Below, piece by piece: positions 33,781 to 34,115 of a stretch of 34,115 nucleotides of DNA. The position numbers and the translations under genes were made by a program. The DNA is from an uncultured Prevotellaceae bacterium. GTDB lineage: Bacteria; Bacteroidota; Bacteroidia; Bacteroidales; Bacteroidaceae. The notes beneath the pieces were generated by a model. It ran no database searches and was not told the DNA's origin. It saw only the letters and a list, made by a program, of their open reading frames with translations. The stretch's first letter is position 1, and each line of letters starts with the position of its first letter. The stretch spans positions 1-34,115 of the forward strand of contig CADCEW010000026.1 of the NCBI GenBank assembly GCA_902800585.1, in the 5' to 3' direction.

Positions 33781-33785
33781 AGGTA
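33778..33785 (-). promoter_or_regulatory. -7 box at the start of the leftward unknown gene
   Basis: The minus strand reads TACCTTTG, an exact TAnnTTTG match, but it overlaps the first codon of the longest frame. Confidence 0.5.
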
Positions 33786-33844
33786 CGAAATTAAATTGAA
33801 AAGTTAAAGTTGAAAATATTTATTTTTGAAAAATGAACTATAAA

Positions 33845-33884
33845 GTTTGAACGCTCCAAACGGGTAGTTTGAACGTTACAAACG
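33845..33884 (+). repeat. Two 22-bp direct repeats upstream of a rightward promoter
   Basis: GTTTGAACG at 33845-33853 and 33867-33875, and CAAACG at 33857-33862 and 33879-33884, give two units of 22-bp period. Each contains GTTTG/CAAAC as inverted halves. They precede a rightward TACTTTTG box at 33899-33906 and look like operator or iteron sites. Confidence 0.7.
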
Positions 33885-33898
33885 CATCGAATGTATGC

Positions 33899-33906
33899 TA
33901 CTTTTG
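33899..33906 (+). promoter_or_regulatory. -7 box for a rightward transcript leaving the window
   Basis: TACTTTTG matches TAnnTTTG. No rightward gene begins before the window ends, so a leader of at least 200 bases is implied. No TTG is seen at ideal spacing. Confidence 0.45.
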
Positions 33907-34050
33907 GGTCGAAAGTATATTGTTTTCACTTCGAAAACACGTTGTTTTTGATATGGAGTTATGGAGTTAAGACAAAATAAGAATTTCGCAAAAACACCTA
34001 CCCTCCTACCTATATATGGCTGAAATGCCGATGTATAAAGGGTTTAAGGA

Positions 34051-34079
34051 TAGGTAGGTGTTTGTTCAACACCTACCTA
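34051..34079 (+). other. Perfect 12-bp hairpin in the outgoing leader
   Basis: TAGGTAGGTGTT (34051-34062) and AACACCTACCTA (34068-34079) pair perfectly around TGTTC. AACACCTACC also occurs at 33993-34002, so the left arm has two possible partners. No T tract follows, which argues against a simple terminator. A further CAGGTACCT lies at 34081-34089. Confidence 0.75.
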
Positions 34080-34115
34080 ACAGGTACCTAATTTATGCAA
34101 CTTTTAGTGGCACAA

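Overview
The window looks like a chromosomal segment of a Bacteroidales species, most likely Prevotella or a close relative. Genes start without Shine-Dalgarno sequences. Many are preceded by the Bacteroidetes promoter form (TTG or TTTG, 19-21 bases, TAnnTTTG). The gene content (porPKLMN type IX secretion core, OmpP1/FadL and OMP_b-brl barrels, waaA, a 7TM-HD phosphohydrolase, a DUF2795 protein) fits the same group. I assign no species.

Layout. 1-1750: the first 30 codons of a leftward secreted protein, then a rightward unit of an unknown Bacteroidetes protein, a PduO-type cobalamin adenosyltransferase and a DUF2795 protein. 1850-7150: a three-gene envelope unit made of an exported helical protein with a 45-bp tandem repeat, a very large HExxH-peptidase/beta-propeller/outer-membrane-barrel protein, and a PrsW-type intramembrane protease. 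7300-8870: a gutted SpoIIE/PP2C phosphatase gene and a secreted alpha/beta hydrolase. 8930-14812: the complete porP-K-L-M-N operon. PorL and PorM form the inner-membrane motor, PorK and PorN the periplasmic ring, and PorP is the outer-membrane partner. 14891-25072: an outer-membrane barrel, priA, a FadL-like barrel and a 7TM-HD protein (both leftward), then gltX-waaA-gamma-carbonic-anhydrase-like genes. 25065-27169: a membrane metallophosphoesterase and mdh, the latter broken by a perfect 22-bp tandem duplication.

27170-28458 is an accessory, mostly non-coding stretch. It holds two copies of a 23-bp repeat with a CAGGTACCTG core, an orphan antitoxin-like gene, a leftward small-RNA candidate with a textbook promoter and a UUCG-loop terminator, and a strongly structured leader. 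That leader has nested stems whose strands have alternative partners, and it runs into a type III restriction-modification operon (mod, res; 28459-33335). The window closes with an unknown leftward gene and a repeat-rich regulatory stretch (33841-34089) for a gene beyond the edge.

The most unusual items are the switch-like leader RNA in front of mod/res, the leftward small RNA, the two-protease envelope operon with a length-variable repeat protein, and the 22-bp duplication that breaks mdh. All regulatory and RNA calls come from reading the sequence alone; no folding, alignment or database search was run.
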